Source: Lunatimonas salinarum
GTDB taxonomy: Bacteria; Bacteroidota; Bacteroidia; Cytophagales; Cyclobacteriaceae
NCBI RefSeq assembly: GCF_017811155.1
Contig: NZ_JACVCV010000020.1
Span: 1-64,000 of the forward strand
DNA length: 64,000 nt
Direction: 5' to 3'
Below, in pieces: positions 45,264-53,737 of this stretch. A program made the position numbers and the translations under genes. Under the pieces are notes generated by a model, which did no database searches, was not told where the DNA came from, and worked only from the letters and a program-made list of their open reading frames with translations. Position 1 is the stretch's first letter; every line of letters starts with the position of its first letter.

Positions 45264-46838
45264 ATGAACCTAAACCGAAGAAAGTTTATTAGATCGGCTG
45301 CTTTTGCAGGTGCCGGAATTGCCGCTACCGGGGAGTTACCCGCAAGCGCTGCCTCAGTCTCAATCCATGCGAAAGAGGGCATTGAAATTGACCCCACTCC
45401 AACCTTTGCATTATCGCCTCACCTATACATGCAATTTATGGAGCCACTTGGCCGTACAGATGGGTCTGTGGAGGCTGCCTGGGATTTTGATAAACACTCC
45501 TGGCGGGACGATGTGATTGAAGCTACCCGGGATCTGGCACCTGGGATGATACGTTTTGGCGGTATATTCAGTGCATATTACCGTTGGCGGGAGGGAGTCG
45601 GTAAGCGAAGTAGCCGACAACCCATGCAAAATATCCTCTGGGGCGGTTACGAATCCAACCAAGTGGGAACTGCTGAGTTCGTCGACTTCTGTACCCAAGT
45701 GGGGGCCGATCCGCTCATGTGCATAAATTTCGAATCGGAAGGTGATTCCGGATGGATTACCGACAGCATGGGGAGTGACCGGCGGGGCAATGCCCAGGAA
45801 GCTGCCGACTGGGTGGACTACTGCAATAACCCGGACAATGCGTTAAGAAAAGCGCATGGGATCGATAAACCCCTGAGAATCCCCTTCTGGCAAATAGGCA
45901 ATGAAACTTCCTACTCCAAAGACCGTTTCCCACTGGATACGGCCGCTCAAAAGACGGTCGAATTCAGCAAAAAAATGCGCCAAACAGACCCCTCGATCAA
46001 GCTGATTGGCTGGGGAGGTTTACAGCGCTGGGGAGAGGGGAATGGAACCTACTGGGCCAAGGAAATGATCGAACGCGCCGGCGAACAGCTGGATTATGTG
46101 GCGTTTCACCACATGTTCAACCCCTACCGAAATGATCCCCACAATCCGTTGGAAGGAGTGGCATATCGAAAAGATCCCGCCCGAACCTGGGAGTACTTGA
46201 TGAATACCAGTCAATTTCACGAGAAAAAAGTGGCCACCATGCGGCAGGAGGTGGAGCCATACGGCATGCCCATGGCCCTAACGGAATGCCATTATACATT
46301 TTCTGGACGAAACCGAAATGAAGTAATGTCTACCTGGGCTGCCGGTGTTTCGTATGCACGTCTTGCCAATATAAACCAACGCCACGGAGACCTGCTCAAG
46401 ATTGCCACCCTTGCGGATTTTTGTGGCACCCGTTGGCAGGTTAACGCCTTGATGATCCCTATTCCGAGGTCCTACGGCGAAGCATTCCTTATGCCCGTTG
46501 CCAAGGTGATGAAACTCTACAGGAAGTACAGCGGCTCTCATTATTGCAAAACGATCCTAACACCTAATTACCTGGACGTAGCCGCTAGTAGAAAAGAGAA
46601 TACGCTTTTTGTTCACGTGGTAAATACGCAAAGGTCATCGCCTGTAAAAACCACCTTGTCCGTGAAGGGTGCTGAAATTGCGGCCATCAAAGTACATGAG
46701 ATGGCTACCGACCCGGAGTTTGAGGTGATCGAACGTGGGCCCGACCCGCTCCAAATACAAACAAAAGACGCTCCAACAGACGGCACCTGGACCTTCCCTG
46801 CCGCCTCGGTATCGGCAGTGGAAATCCAACTCAAGTGA
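45264..46838 (+). CDS. Tat-exported GH51-like alpha-L-arabinofuranosidase family protein
   Basis: 524 residues. A Tat signal (NRRKFIRSAAFAGAG) is followed by a TIM barrel and beta sandwich that fits GH51-type clan GH-A enzymes: PHLYMQFMEPLG, GMIRFGGIFS, acid/base in QIGNETSY, and nucleophile in ALTECHYTF near 345. It would act in the periplasm. The substrate could be an arabinoside or another sugar on a glucan. It follows the GH17 gene by 95 bp and closes the glycan locus. Confidence 0.75.
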   Translation: MNLNRRKFIRSAAFAGAGIAATGELPASAASVSIHAKEGIEIDPTPTFALSPHLYMQFMEPLGRTDGSVEAAWDFDKHSWRDDVIEATRDLAPGMIRFGGIFSAYYRWREGVGKRSSRQPMQNILWGGYESNQVGTAEFVDFCTQVGADPLMCINFESEGDSGWITDSMGSDRRGNAQEAADWVDYCNNPDNALRKAHGIDKPLRIPFWQIGNETSYSKDRFPLDTAAQKTVEFSKKMRQTDPSIKLIGWGGLQRWGEGNGTYWAKEMIERAGEQLDYVAFHHMFNPYRNDPHNPLEGVAYRKDPARTWEYLMNTSQFHEKKVATMRQEVEPYGMPMALTECHYTFSGRNRNEVMSTWAAGVSYARLANINQRHGDLLKIATLADFCGTRWQVNALMIPIPRSYGEAFLMPVAKVMKLYRKYSGSHYCKTILTPNYLDVAASRKENTLFVHVVNTQRSSPVKTTLSVKGAEIAAIKVHEMATDPEFEVIERGPDPLQIQTKDAPTDGTWTFPAASVSAVEIQLK

Positions 46839-46927
46839 AGGAATTAGGGAAGAAGGCCAAGCGGATGAAAGCAACGTCAGCGTAAGATACAAGCTACATG
46901 GATTTCAGAAATAAAAATAGCTCCCAG

Positions 46928-46949
46928 ACTGAAATGAAATTTCAGTGGG
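46928..46949. repeat. ACTGAAAT-GAA-ATTTCAGT hairpin, copy 1
   Basis: An 8-bp stem with loop GAA followed by GGG. The same 21-22 bp unit recurs at 47830-47851 and inverted at 48917-48937, all intergenic. Here it follows the glycan locus and a T-rich stretch lies downstream, so it may also act as a weak terminator. Confidence 0.5.
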
Positions 46950-47085
46950 TAGAGGGTGTTTTTATTTTTCGGCCAATTACCTCCAGAAAGTGAGTTCATT
47001 CTAGAACATTTTGTCTGAAACCACACGAACAGTCTGAGAGGTGCTGGTTGAAGTGCTGTATTTCCTTGAACTAAACGAAGGCATT

Positions 47086-47277
47086 GTGGACCGATTTAGG
47101 AAAAGACTTAAGATTGTAAGTGTTGGCTTTGTGCTTGTTTTGATGACGTTTGGTTCCCATGGGTCGTTTAATCCGGCGGAAGTCGGGTTTTATACGTCCA
47201 TAGGAGCCGGGATACTTTATTATTTTCTCACTTTATACGGTTTTCGAGCACTGGTTGAAAAAAGAATCAAAAAATGA
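47086..47277 (+). CDS. Small two-helix membrane protein, family member A
   Basis: About 63 residues from a GTG start; an upstream GTG at 47041 is possible. Helix VSVGFVLVLMTFG, the linker motif GSFNPAEVGFYTSI and a second helix (AGILYYFLTLYGF) are shared with three neighbours. It overlaps the next gene by 4 bp (ATGA), so translation is coupled. No known function. Immunity or small-molecule transport are guesses only. Confidence 0.65.
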   Translation: MDRFRKRLKIVSVGFVLVLMTFGSHGSFNPAEVGFYTSIGAGILYYFLTLYGFRALVEKRIKK

Positions 47278-47471
47278 GAAGGATCTTATTGAAACCAAAG
47301 GTAGGAATTGCATCAATGAGCGTTATGTTTATGTGGCTAATGCCCTTTGGTACCTTTGACTTTACGGAGCTTGGATGCTATATCTGTATCGCACTTGCAG
47401 CCTCGTTGGAATTCAGCATTCGCTTTGCCTTGAAGAAATTCCAGACGGATTATTTGGATAAAGTAAAATAG
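47274..47471 (+). CDS. Small two-helix membrane protein, family member B
   Basis: 65 residues: a helix (ASMSVMFMWLMPF), the motif GTFDFTELGCYICI, a second helix, then a charged tail ending TDYLDKVK. Start overlaps the stop of member A. The cassette-like neighbours C (47479) and D (49005) share the motif. A decayed relative with a similar tail lies near 48620-48697. Unknown function. Confidence 0.65.
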   Translation: MRRILLKPKVGIASMSVMFMWLMPFGTFDFTELGCYICIALAASLEFSIRFALKKFQTDYLDKVK

Positions 47472-47478
47472 CCTTGCC

Positions 47479-47679
47479 ATGGATTGGAATAAAACTATTC
47501 TCTTGATTGGATGCGTTATCTACACCTTGGTTCTGATGTCGTTTGAGTCCAATGGTTCGTTTGACCCAAGGGAAATCGGGTTCTATACTTCAATATTCGC
47601 TGGAATTTTTAATTATTTTTTCTTACGGTGGTGGTTTCGTGGTGCGTTAAGCCAAAAAAACCAAGGAAAGAACCAGTGA
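47479..47679 (+). CDS. Small two-helix membrane protein, family member C
   Basis: 66 residues: helix TILLIGCVIYTLVLMSF, motif GSFDPREIGFYTSI, second helix and a basic tail (GALSQKNQGKNQ). Closest to member A across the motif. It starts 7 bp after member B, so A, B and C are one operon. Unknown function. Confidence 0.65.
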   Translation: MDWNKTILLIGCVIYTLVLMSFESNGSFDPREIGFYTSIFAGIFNYFFLRWWFRGALSQKNQGKNQ

Positions 47680-47727
47680 ATCAGACCCTTGAATTCTCCG
47701 TGATGGATCACCTTCAGTCGGTTTGAA

Positions 47728-47752
47728 GATGTCAGGGCTAAAGCCCCTAAAC
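47728..47752. repeat. GATGTCAGGGCT repeat, copy 1
   Basis: GATGTCAGGGCTAAAGCCCCTAAAC. GGGCT/AGCCC form a short hairpin. Related copies occur at 49362-49384 and 49484-49507, so it is a dispersed REP-like element. Confidence 0.55.
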
Positions 47753-47829
47753 TAAACTCTGTTAAGATCGTTGCGTTGCCTTTGGGTATTTGCGTAAAAA
47801 AACGTCCGGAATCAAAAAAAATCTGGGTG

Positions 47830-47851
47830 ACTGAAATGAAATTTCAGTGGG
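47830..47851. repeat. ACTGAAAT-GAA-ATTTCAGT hairpin, copy 2
   Basis: Same unit as at 46928-46949, identical over 22 bp. It lies ~57 bp upstream of the double-glycine peptide gene. Confidence 0.5.
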
Positions 47852-47907
47852 ATGGATTTAGGTCTGGGCATTCAGTTAAATTATTTCTAACCAAAAATCA
47901 ATTAGAT

Positions 47908-48111
47908 ATGAAAGAGTTAAGCATTGACAGAATGGCAGCAATTAATGGGGGAAATTGCGCCGTTGCAGTAGGTTTTGGAGTAGTTGTAGGTGTTGGTATG
48001 ATAGCTTCAGCGATTTATGCCCCAGCGATATGGGCAAGTCCAAAAACATGGTTCGGTGCGGCATCGTTAGTTTCCAATACTGCTTTGGCAATTGATTATG
48101 CATGCAAATAA
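47908..48111 (+). CDS. Bacteriocin-like precursor with a double-glycine leader
   Basis: 67 residues from MKELSIDRMAAINGG, a typical GG leader of peptides exported and trimmed by C39-peptidase ABC transporters. An upstream in-frame start at 47776 is rejected because the leader begins at 47908. The mature part (52 residues, starting NCAVAVGFGVVVG) is hydrophobic, glycine- and alanine-rich, with two cysteines at its ends, as in class II bacteriocins. No exporter is nearby in the window. A 56-residue membrane protein follows and could be its immunity partner. Confidence 0.65.
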   Translation: MKELSIDRMAAINGGNCAVAVGFGVVVGVGMIASAIYAPAIWASPKTWFGAASLVSNTALAIDYACK

Positions 48112-48222
48112 TTTTTAGAAATCAGGCTATTTCGATTTATGAATTAGCCTGATTGTTTTAAATTTATAATATAATATTTAAATTACCGAACGAACAAATT
48201 TGCAACAAATAAAATATTAACT

Positions 48223-48393
48223 ATGAAATCTAAAATCGAAACTGTATTCAATATCACATTGATATTGAATATTCTCATCTTAGCTAATTTTATCTTCAAA
48301 TTAGTTGATATAAATTTTATGGTAATTATTGGGTTGTTGGCAATTAACCTATTCGCCTTCTTAGGAAGAACCTACTACTTTCGAAAAACTTAG
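48223..48393 (+). CDS. Small two-helix membrane protein, candidate immunity protein
   Basis: 56 residues (MKSKIETVFNITLILNILIL, and a second helix FMVIIGLLAINLFAFLG, ending RTYYFRKT). It is 111 bp after the bacteriocin-like gene on the same strand, with an AT-rich gap that may contain its own promoter (TTTG at 48199-48202). Size, topology and position are those of a bacteriocin immunity protein, but no motif proves it. Not related to the GSFD family by sequence. Confidence 0.5.
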   Translation: MKSKIETVFNITLILNILILANFIFKLVDINFMVIIGLLAINLFAFLGRTYYFRKT

Positions 48394-48772
48394 AAAACCC
48401 TCATTCATAGATGAACGGACTTAAAGTGAGTGTAATTTATACAGAGAATACAGCATGACTCGTTACGCTTTATGGTGTTGAGGATGATGAAAACTGTACT
48501 ATTAACACAGTGAAACATTCCTCCTAATACCTGATTGGTACCTTGCTTTGACATAGGTGATCCAATTCCGAACCTCGGATAAGGTTATTCTGGGTTTTAA
48601 AATCCTATCCTAAAATGTAATGGGTTTGTATTTACGTATGCGCACCAATTGAGTTGGTTTCAGCAGGACTATTTGGGTAAAATCAAATTTGCCTAGCCAT
48701 CTTTTTAATGAGGGCCTATTACTAGCTGAAAACCTAGAAGTAATCCTCCACTATCGAAAGAGCGACGGGGTG

Positions 48773-48812
48773 GAAAGTACAAATCTTATCAATTGATAAA
48801 ATTTGTACTTTC
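48773..48812. repeat. 40-bp near-perfect palindrome
   Basis: GAAAGTACAAATCTTATCAA pairs with the following 20 bases at 19 of 20 positions, with almost no loop. No T-run follows. It could be an operator, a MITE-like end or a folded site. Confidence 0.6.
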
Positions 48813-48916
48813 TACTATATAGGGCCGACATCTCCTACTTGCATTGCCATAGATCTCCAATTAAAAACAATCCCCATTCCGTGAGAAAAACATCCTGAAT
48901 CAAAAATTTCTTTCTT

Positions 48917-48937
48917 ACTGAAATTTCATTTCAGTGG
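48917..48937. repeat. ACTGAAAT hairpin, inverted copy 3
   Basis: ACTGAAATTTCATTTCAGTGG, the reverse complement form of the unit at 46928 and 47830. It lies 68 bp before the start of small membrane protein D. Confidence 0.5.
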
Positions 48938-49004
48938 ACCGGAGTTAGCTTTAATAAACACAATATTTTCAGAGGCCCTACGCTTCACTTGGTCCATTGG
49001 TTAC

Positions 49005-49193
49005 ATGACAAAAATCCAAAAAATCCTGCTTCACGAATGGTTCGATATTTCGATCGCTTCCATCGGTTTGATGTGGTTGGCCCCTTGGGGTTCTTTCGAC
49101 GTGACAAGCGTTGGGTTTTATGTGTGCATTGCCGTTTCTATCCTCAGTGTGAAAACAACCCGGTATTTTCTCAAGAGTCACCAAAACGGGTAA
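49005..49193 (+). CDS. Small two-helix membrane protein, family member D
   Basis: 62 residues: MTKIQKILLHEWFD, helix ISIASIGLMWLAPW, motif GSFDVTSVGFYVCI, second helix and a basic tail. Same motif as A-C but separated from them by the bacteriocin-like unit. Unknown function. Confidence 0.65.
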   Translation: MTKIQKILLHEWFDISIASIGLMWLAPWGSFDVTSVGFYVCIAVSILSVKTTRYFLKSHQNG

Positions 49194-49843
49194 AGGGAAG
49201 GTATAATAACTAATCTACACGTCGAGCCGGAATTGTTTCACCCAACGAACGCAACGAAGCGGGAGGGACAAAACCTATTTCTACCCTGCGGTTTTCTTAT
49301 CAACGATTCAGGGGTCAGAAGGGGGTGGATGTGGCACAACATCAACATATTCCGGCAAAGAGATGTCAGGGCTACGCCCCTAAACGTAAATCTTTTGCGG
49401 CCTCTGCGTCTATGTTGCAGCCGCTGTCTTTGTTCCCGGTCAGACGGCTTTGAACTGTCTGACTGGTTTTAAAACCACAAAAAGATGTCAGGGCTAACGC
49501 CGCTAAACTCAACCACTGTCCGCAACCATTAACGGTAAATACGTCATGGGTGCGGCCGTTGCGTAAACGACCTTTGATTGCTGCACCTTTGGTGCCAGCA
49601 ATTAAATAAGCACCAAAGGTGCGGAATCATTAGCCTTGGGCAACGCCCAAGGAAGAATGGCAATACGCCACCCAAGCGCCAAAGGCGCGGAATCATTAGC
49701 CGGGTCCATCAACCAACATGCCCCTCCCATTGGAAAATCAGTAGGGCGCAGCAGCAAGCAGAGAGATGCCCTAATTCACCCCATAGGCTTTTACTTCTCA
49801 GCTAAATTAGGTATATTCAAACTTGCTCTAAATCCTCGGCAGA
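49194..49843. repeat. 650-bp repeat-rich gap without a gene
   Basis: It contains two GATGTCAGGGCT units (49362-49384, 49484-49507). It also holds two direct copies of GC(A/G)CCAAAGG(T/C)GCGGAATCATTAGCC (49610-49635 and 49676-49701), each led by a palindrome, and a hairpin TTGGGCAACGCCCAA (49636-49650). These look like REP-type elements. ORFs that cross the region are on repeated DNA and unlike proteins. Confidence 0.55.
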
Positions 49844-50167
49844 ATGGATATAAACGACCTAAAAAGACACGATGGCAACCCAATGATGACGTGGAAAGGG
49901 TATGGATTTGTACTGCTTTGGCTGGAGCCCTACATCAAAGACCTTTCAAAAGATGCGTTTGTACACTTCATTGCAGGCATCAAGTTGAATGGCCTGTCGG
50001 ATGAAATGAAAGACTCCATTCGGGAACGAAGGAAAAAATTCCCCCACATGATGCCGATCGATTTTGGGGCACTCCTGAATGTCACCTTTGACTGTATCAT
50101 TGAGAATAACCTAGATGACTTCAAACGATTGGGGTATAAACTTACCCATGATGAAGTAAGGCTGTAA
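49844..50167 (+). CDS. Hypothetical protein, 107 residues
   Basis: A soluble protein (MDINDLKRHDGNPMMTWKGY to GYKLTHDEVRL), with even codon use and normal composition, no signal peptide or membrane helix. Unrecognised. It is followed 27 bp later by another unknown gene on the same strand, and by a third, so the three form a small operon after the repeat-rich stretch. Confidence 0.55.
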   Translation: MDINDLKRHDGNPMMTWKGYGFVLLWLEPYIKDLSKDAFVHFIAGIKLNGLSDEMKDSIRERRKKFPHMMPIDFGALLNVTFDCIIENNLDDFKRLGYKLTHDEVRL

Positions 50168-50194
50168 TATAAATAAACCGTAATTGTATACTAT

Positions 50195-50557
50195 ATGTGG
50201 ATAGCAACCGAAAATGGATTTTACTCAATCGTAAAAAACAATTTTTCTGATGAAAAAGAAAATGAATTAATCGTTCGGGCCAGAAAAAAAGAAGACTTGG
50301 CCAATGTATTTGATGCTGCAAGGATCGAAACCTCCACTCAGAAAGATTATGCCTACCGGGTTTTTGCGTCGAGAAAGGAAGTAGAGGCTTTACTAGTAGC
50401 CACAATCCACAACCTAGATTACGGCAACTTCAAGGATCACATCAAAAGCCTGCCCTCTCAAAAGGACAAGGTTCCGTTTTATAGCGAAATTTGGTCTATC
50501 ATGAATGAATATCAAGGCCAGTTTATTAAAGGCCTCTATAATTTCACAAGAAAATAG
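50195..50557 (+). CDS. Conserved small protein of a phage/plasmid-spread family
   Basis: 120 residues. The pattern MWIATENGFYSIV, VRARKKEDLANVF, DYAYRVFASRKEV and DYGNFKDHI matches a widespread uncharacterised family seen in many bacteria and phages, in which a short protein begins with MW(I/L)xTxxGFYSI and ends with an (I/L)DYxNFKD segment. No known function. Neighbours are also unknown. Confidence 0.7.
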   Translation: MWIATENGFYSIVKNNFSDEKENELIVRARKKEDLANVFDAARIETSTQKDYAYRVFASRKEVEALLVATIHNLDYGNFKDHIKSLPSQKDKVPFYSEIWSIMNEYQGQFIKGLYNFTRK

Positions 50558-50564
50558 TTGAAAA

Positions 50565-50771
50565 ATGAAAGATAAGAAAATGAATATCACGAATGAAGAG
50601 TTGGACAGGGATATAAGGAACCTCTATCTAGATCCTGATAAAGATCAGCACATCCCCTTAGTAGACGATGAGTATTTTTATAAAATCTACGGGAAAGAAA
50701 ATTTTGAAAAAATGAAGGCGGAGAGGGAAGAAATGATTAAAGAAGAAAAGCAGAGACTAGGACTTCTTTAG
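50565..50771 (+). CDS. Hypothetical protein, 68 residues
   Basis: A highly charged, helical protein (DDEYFYKIYGKENFEKMK, later EEMIKEEKQRLGLL). It is 7 bp after the previous gene, so co-transcription is likely. An in-frame second Met at codon 5 could be the start. Unknown function. Confidence 0.5.
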   Translation: MKDKKMNITNEELDRDIRNLYLDPDKDQHIPLVDDEYFYKIYGKENFEKMKAEREEMIKEEKQRLGLL

Positions 50772-51253
50772 TGTTTTTCTTGATATTTTAACCAATTCGC
50801 CAAAGGAAAGATACCATCGAGTTTTAAAACTTAGTCCACGACTTTTTCAGGAAATACCGAACAGGCATATGGCAGGAAAAAGTGATGATATAAGCAAGTT
50901 CATTTCCCAAGGTACAGGAGTTGAAAATATCAATCAGACCTCAGACATTTCGGAACAGTTGTTATGGAACGAAAACCCGATGAATTCGGCTTTCAATATG
51001 GACTTCAAATATTGACATGATAAACAGCACAACACCACGGTACGGGGTTCATGGCCTTACTTGAGGCCGGGCGTCCCGATACCCTTATGGGAACTAAGCG
51101 CCTATTTCTTTACGGCCGATCATGATACACTAAATGACCCACTGCCCCAAAAACAAATCAAACTTGCTATTTCAAAATACCTTATATTTGACGTAGCCCA
51201 CTTGGCATTTCGCCGATGTAGCTAACTAACTATTTTCTCACTATTTCAATATA
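50772..51253. other. 480-bp gap with a possible gene fragment
   Basis: A frame at 50869-51015 would give 48 residues (MAGKSDDISKFISQGTG, ending NMDFKY) with normal codon use; the same frame is open for about 12 codons upstream of its ATG. This may be the C-terminal end of a lost gene. Nothing else recognisable was found, and no tRNA. Confidence 0.35.
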
Positions 51254-51805
51254 TTGGACATGCTTAGAATACTGATATTGACATGCGTTTTTATGTCATG
51301 CGCCTATCTATCCAAGGGGCAAAGCAATACCCCTCAATTTAATACCCACCATAAAAATATCTATGGGGAATTGTTAGGCAGCCATATACTTGCGGGGATC
51401 AATTACGACATGAGGCTAAATAAAGGCAGAATGGACGGAATTGGATTTAGGGCAGGAATCGGCGGACTATCGGCAAGCGAGTTTGATCAAAGTGCCAGAT
51501 TGGGTCTGGTGACATTTCCACTGGAGTTCAATCACCTGGTCGGCAAGAAGCGAAGTTCCTTTGTTACCGGTATCGGACTGCTTCCAGTATACGCAAGTTT
51601 AAGTGCGAATGGGGCTTTAACCGACTATGAGTACGTCCAAGGCGACGGCTTTGGATTAGTCGGAGGATTTATGACCATGGGATACAGGCTTCAGCCAAAA
51701 AAAACAGGGGTCATGTTTCAAATAAATTGGAACCCGTTGATTTTGAGGGGGAGTGGCTTCAATGCCGGATGGCTTGGCATTGGATTGGGAGTTGGATTCA
51801 AGTAG
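51254..51805 (+). CDS. Outer-membrane beta-barrel protein
   Basis: 183 residues. A signal peptide (LRILILTCVFMSCAYLSKGQ) precedes alternating strands rich in glycine and aromatics (YGELLGSHILAGINYDMRL; GFGLVGGFMTMGYRL; GWLGIGLGVGFK), ending in a C-terminal Lys after a Phe, typical of Bacteroidota porin-like barrels. Ligand unknown. Stands alone between the unknown operon and rarA. Confidence 0.75.
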   Translation: MDMLRILILTCVFMSCAYLSKGQSNTPQFNTHHKNIYGELLGSHILAGINYDMRLNKGRMDGIGFRAGIGGLSASEFDQSARLGLVTFPLEFNHLVGKKRSSFVTGIGLLPVYASLSANGALTDYEYVQGDGFGLVGGFMTMGYRLQPKKTGVMFQINWNPLILRGSGFNAGWLGIGLGVGFK

Positions 51806-52312
51806 ACTAAAGTACCCTAAAGACCAATATCAGAGGCGATGACGACAGCTACATCATCAAAAAAGTGACGCGACGCGAAAGATGTGGTTTCGTAAATTGA
51901 CCTCAAAAGGCAACGTAGCCCTGTATACCTTTGGTCACTTGGAAACTTCCTCGTTAGAGGAACGGTGAATGAGCGTACCAAAGCCTCACTATCGCGCGAA
52001 AATTGCGGATTGGGATACAGTAGGAGGGAAGTTACCGTAAGCACCGACAAACCCTTGGTAATGCAGGCTTATGGTTCTTCATTACCGGTATCCTACTCGC
52101 ATATTCCATGGAATTATTGGACGGACTTCCTATGCATGGTTTTGGAGGCCAGTTATGTATAAAAGCTCTGGGCGGCCTAAAAGAACTTCGAACGGTCCAA
52201 GAACAGCCCGGTATTTTGAACACCCCACTCGACGTAAAACTTGTGAGTTAGGGCTACGCTTACCCCCACCTAGCAAAGCTTCTTGGATCGCACGACTAAT
52301 GCAGCGGCAGCA
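51806..52312. other. 500-bp gap with probable decayed coding sequence
   Basis: Broken frames on the plus strand give protein-like text (DDSYIIKKVTRRERCGFVN near 51840; GLWFFITGILLAYSMELLDG near 52069-52128), separated by stops. A decayed membrane protein or several remnants are likely. No intact gene. Confidence 0.35.
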
Positions 52313-53575
52313 TCAATAACCATACTTCTTACCCCACAACTTTTGGAGGTATTTGCGGAGCTCATTTTCCCGTGGATTGGCACCGGGATCGTACAGCCTA
52401 GCATTTTTCAGTTCGTCGGGCATGTATTCCTGGCTGATGAAGTTGTTTTCATAATCATGGGAATACTTGTATTCCTTACCGTAGTTGAGATCCTTCATCA
52501 GTTTGGTCGGAGCGTTTCGTAAGTGCAAGGGAACGGAGAGATCTCCCTGCTGTCGGACGAGGGCCTGGGCCTGATTGATGGCCAAGTAGCTCGCGTTTGA
52601 TTTTGGCGAAGAGGCCAAGTAGGTCACGCACTGCGACAATATGATTCGGGCCTCCGGATACCCGATCACATTCACTGCCTGAAAGCAGTTGGTCGCCAAT
52701 AGCAGCGCATTGGGATTGGCATTGCCGATATCTTCCGAGGCGAGAATGATCAGTCTCCTCGCAATAAACTTCACATCCTCGCCCCCTTCGATCATTCTGG
52801 CCAGCCAATAGACCGCCGCATTGGGATCAGAGCCCCGAATGGATTTGATAAAAGCGGATATGATATCGTAATGTTGCTCACCGGACTTGTCGTAAAGTGC
52901 CACTTTTTGCTGAGCAATCGCCATCACTTTATCGTCGGTAACCAAAATGGGATCACCCCCTATGCCCTCCAGGACAATCTCCAGCAGGTTGAGTAGCTTG
53001 CGACCATCGCCCCCGGAAATTCGTAGCAGCGCATCGGTTTCTATCAACTCCACCCGCATCTTCTTGAGTATTTCATCCTTGGACAGGGCCTGCTGTATCA
53101 TCGCTTCCAACTCAGACTTTCCAAGGGCGTTTAAGGTAAAGACTTGGCAGCGGGAAAGCAAGGCGGCATTTACCTCGAAGGAAGGATTTTCGGTAGTAGC
53201 GCCAATCAGGCGGATGATCCCTTTTTCCACTGCCCCCAAGAGCGCATCCTGCTGGGACTTGTTGAATCGGTGGATTTCATCGATAAAAAGCACCACTCCC
53301 TGCTGGAAGCGAGCCCTTTCGATTACCTCCCGGATATCCTTTACCCCGGCACTGATCGCGCTAAGGGTATAAAAAGGAGCCTTCACCTCATTGGCGATAA
53401 TGTTGGCAATGGTCGTCTTCCCTACCCCCGGAGGCCCCCATAAGATCAGAGATGGTACATTGCCGGCCTTGATGGCCCGATACAGGAAAGACTCAGGAGA
53501 AGATAGGTGTTCTTGACCGATGAGCTCCTCCAACTTGGAAGGCCTCATACGCTCAGCAAGTGGCATAGCATTCAT
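52313..53575 (-). CDS. rarA: Replication-associated recombination protein A
   Basis: 420 residues from [18 protein letters not shown]; the longer frame to 53686 is not supported, as homologues begin here. AAA+ motifs are [13 protein letters not shown] (Walker A), [11 protein letters not shown] (Walker B) and [11 protein letters not shown] (sensor). The clamp-loader-like C-terminus includes [20 protein letters not shown]. It acts at stalled replication forks with RecA and SSB. Divergent gene neighbours give no further hint. Confidence 0.95.
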   Translation of the reverse strand: MNAMPLAERMRPSKLEELIGQEHLSSPESFLYRAIKAGNVPSLILWGPPGVGKTTIANIIANEVKAPFYTLSAISAGVKDIREVIERARFQQGVVLFIDEIHRFNKSQQDALLGAVEKGIIRLIGATTENPSFEVNAALLSRCQVFTLNALGKSELEAMIQQALSKDEILKKMRVELIETDALLRISGGDGRKLLNLLEIVLEGIGGDPILVTDDKVMAIAQQKVALYDKSGEQHYDIISAFIKSIRGSDPNAAVYWLARMIEGGEDVKFIARRLIILASEDIGNANPNALLLATNCFQAVNVIGYPEARIILSQCVTYLASSPKSNASYLAINQAQALVRQQGDLSVPLHLRNAPTKLMKDLNYGKEYKYSHDYENNFISQEYMPDELKNARLYDPGANPRENELRKYLQKLWGKKYGY

Positions 53576-53737
53576 AGCGGCCAAGTTACGACAAATTAAA
53601 GAGGGATAACAGCTGCCACTGCAACTACCCACTAGACAGCGAAATATTTGCCCTCCGTCTATGCCCCTCGCAGGTGGTGCGGCCAAAAACCTATAAGGAA
53701 CACCGAAATGAATGAGAACCAGACCCCGCGCTTCAGG

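Larger units (their letters stand above)
48394..49004. other. 610-bp gap with repeats and a decayed small gene
   Basis: No intact gene is seen. The plus-strand frame ending near 48697 reads AHQLSWFQQDYLGKIKFA, similar to the tail of small membrane protein B (KKFQTDYLDKVK), so a decayed paralogue lies at ~48620-48697. A 40-bp palindrome (48773-48812) and an inverted copy of the ACTGAAAT hairpin (48917-48937) are also present. Confidence 0.45.

Noticed and set aside
49578-50004. Two overlapping plus-strand frames (75 and 122 codons)
   Set aside because: They run over REP-like repeats and out of frame into the gene at 49844.
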